Assembly (NCBI GenBank): GCA_022361135.1
Contig: JAKSBM010000338.1
Location: forward strand, 1 to 7,823
Source: Desulfobacterales bacterium
GTDB taxonomy: Bacteria > Desulfobacterota > Desulfobacteria > Desulfobacterales > Desulfobacteraceae
Direction of reading: 5' to 3'
Length of the DNA: 7,823 bases
Part shown: in pieces, positions 6,975 to 7,823 of the stretch
How positions within the stretch are numbered: the first letter of the stretch is position 1
Layout of the letters: every line of letters begins with the position of its first letter
The notes under the pieces: generated by a model
The model's database searches: none
What the model saw: the letters and a program-made list of their open reading frames with translations, nothing else
What the model was told of the DNA's origin: nothing
Made by a program: the position numbers and the translations under genes

Positions 6975-6980
6975 CTCCTT
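6975..6980 (-). promoter_or_regulatory. Ribosome binding site for the yihG-like gene
   Basis: On the minus strand AAGGAG lies 4 bases before the ATG, a slightly short spacing. It fills most of the 13-base gap after the regulator's stop codon, so the acyltransferase has its own initiation signal but no room for a separate promoter in the gap. Confidence 0.75.
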
Positions 6981-6983
6981 AAA

Positions 6984-7823
6984 TTATTCGGAGGCCTGGT
7001 TCTGGATATATTTTTTTACCGTTCTCCGGTCCAGTCCGGTGATCCGGGCCACCTTTTCATAGGTTCCATGGGTTTGATACAGCAGGGCACAATACCCGGC
7101 CAGAAGTTCGGGAACGGCCATGGTTCCCTCACCAAGCCCCTGGCAAAGGGCTTCCTTGAGGGTGGCCGGTCCCCGGGGTGTGGTTTCCTTTCCCCGGTAG
7201 TCCCGTCGCAGGAGTACGCTTCTGACGCATTGCTCCAGCTCCCGGACATTCCCGGGCCATTGATAATCCTTTCCCAGACGACGGTCAATGATTCTTTTCA
7301 CTTTTTGGGTGAACTTTTCCGATTTTAAACCGGTCATTTTATTGATGGTGAAATTGAGCAGGTCATCCAGTTCGTGGGGGCATTCCTGGATCCGGGTCCG
7401 CAGGGGGGGCACCTCGATGATGTCCGAGCAGAGCCGGTAATAAAAATCGTCCCGGAAGACCTTGCCGTCCATGATGTCCTGGAGGGGGCGGTTGGTGGCG
7501 GCAATGACCCGGCCGTTGAACCGGGATTCCGCATGGGAGCCCACCGGGGAAAAGGCCCGTTCCTGGAGGACCCGGAGCAGTTTGATCTGCACATGCTCCG
7601 GGATTTCCCCGATTTCGTCCAAAAGAATGGATCCATGGGGACTGCACCGGTCAAATACCCCCTGGTAGTCCTCCACCGCCCCGGTAAACGCCCCCTTGGT
7701 ATGGCCGAAAAGTTCTGATTCCAGAAGGGTTTCCGGGTATTGGGAAAGGTTCAGGGAGGAAAAGGCCCGGGTAAAGCTCTGGGTGAAACAATTGCGCTTC
7801 CGGTCAAAGGGAATGAAGCCGGA
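6984..7823 (-). CDS. Sigma-54-dependent AAA+ transcriptional activator, N-terminally truncated by the window edge
   Basis: The frame is open through the right edge, so 279 C-terminal residues are visible and the true start is outside; the GTG at 7674-7676 is internal. Visible motifs in order are LLESELFGHTKGAFTGA, with the sigma-54 contact loop GAFTGA at bases 7677-7694, then Walker B GSILLDEIGE, sensor I region VIAATNRPL, FRDDFYYRLCSD, and sensor II WPGNVRELEQCVR. A C-terminal helix-turn-helix, GTYEKVARITGLDRRTVKKY, should bind upstream DNA sites. Such proteins hydrolyse ATP to open sigma-54 RNA polymerase promoters. Walker A and any sensory or receiver domain lie beyond the edge. The stretch before ELFGH (FIPFD, then SSLNLSQYPE) differs from the usual PFVxVNCAALPE and, from memory, matches a distinct subfamily with an insertion after Walker A. 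The next gene downstream, 13 bases away, is the yihG-like acyltransferase. Targets cannot be read from the window. Confidence 0.95.
   Translation of the reverse strand, partial: SGFIPFDRKRNCFTQSFTRAFSSLNLSQYPETLLESELFGHTKGAFTGAVEDYQGVFDRCSPHGSILLDEIGEIPEHVQIKLLRVLQERAFSPVGSHAESRFNGRVIAATNRPLQDIMDGKVFRDDFYYRLCSDIIEVPPLRTRIQECPHELDDLLNFTINKMTGLKSEKFTQKVKRIIDRRLGKDYQWPGNVRELEQCVRSVLLRRDYRGKETTPRGPATLKEALCQGLGEGTMAVPELLAGYCALLYQTHGTYEKVARITGLDRRTVKKYIQNQASE

Overview
The window reads as chromosome from a sulfate-reducing Desulfobacterota bacterium, most likely Desulfobacterales. The taxonomic clues are indirect: the tail of a DsrK/HmcF/TmcB-like CCG-domain iron-sulfur protein, a sigma-54 activator, moderately high GC and tight operon packing. 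No rRNA, tRNA, mobile element or CRISPR array is visible.

Layout: (1) Bases 2-370 are the C-terminal end of a CCG-domain Fe-S oxidoreductase subunit, closed by a strong intrinsic terminator at 395-431. (2) A plus-strand block follows: parA (509-1267), parB (1264-2139) and an ispH gene whose product carries a C-terminal UbiA-type membrane domain (2136-3848). Each pair overlaps by 4 bases, so translation is probably coupled. After 69 bases comes a 704-residue DUF342/FapA-like protein (3918-6032), probably in the same transcript. (3) A weak hairpin with a short T-tract (6031-6066) marks a convergent junction. (4) On the minus strand, reading inward from the right edge, a sigma-54-dependent AAA+ activator (truncated by the window edge) is followed 13 bases later by a yihG-like lysophospholipid acyltransferase.

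How the genes fit together: ParA and ParB form a chromosome-segregation pair. IspH is the last enzyme of the MEP isoprenoid pathway, and the fused UbiA-like domain would be placed to use prenyl diphosphates at the membrane. The FapA-like protein may be linked to cell-pole, surface or flagellar functions, but nothing here proves that. The minus-strand pair joins a regulator to a membrane phospholipid enzyme.

Most notable points: ParA has His at position 40, where Soj-type ParA proteins have the catalytic Asp of the switch I region. The IspH-UbiA fusion keeps an intact IspH active site but has degraded aspartate motifs in the UbiA half. The FapA-like protein has four related helical repeats at its N-terminus. 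I found no clear evidence of a wholly new multi-gene system.
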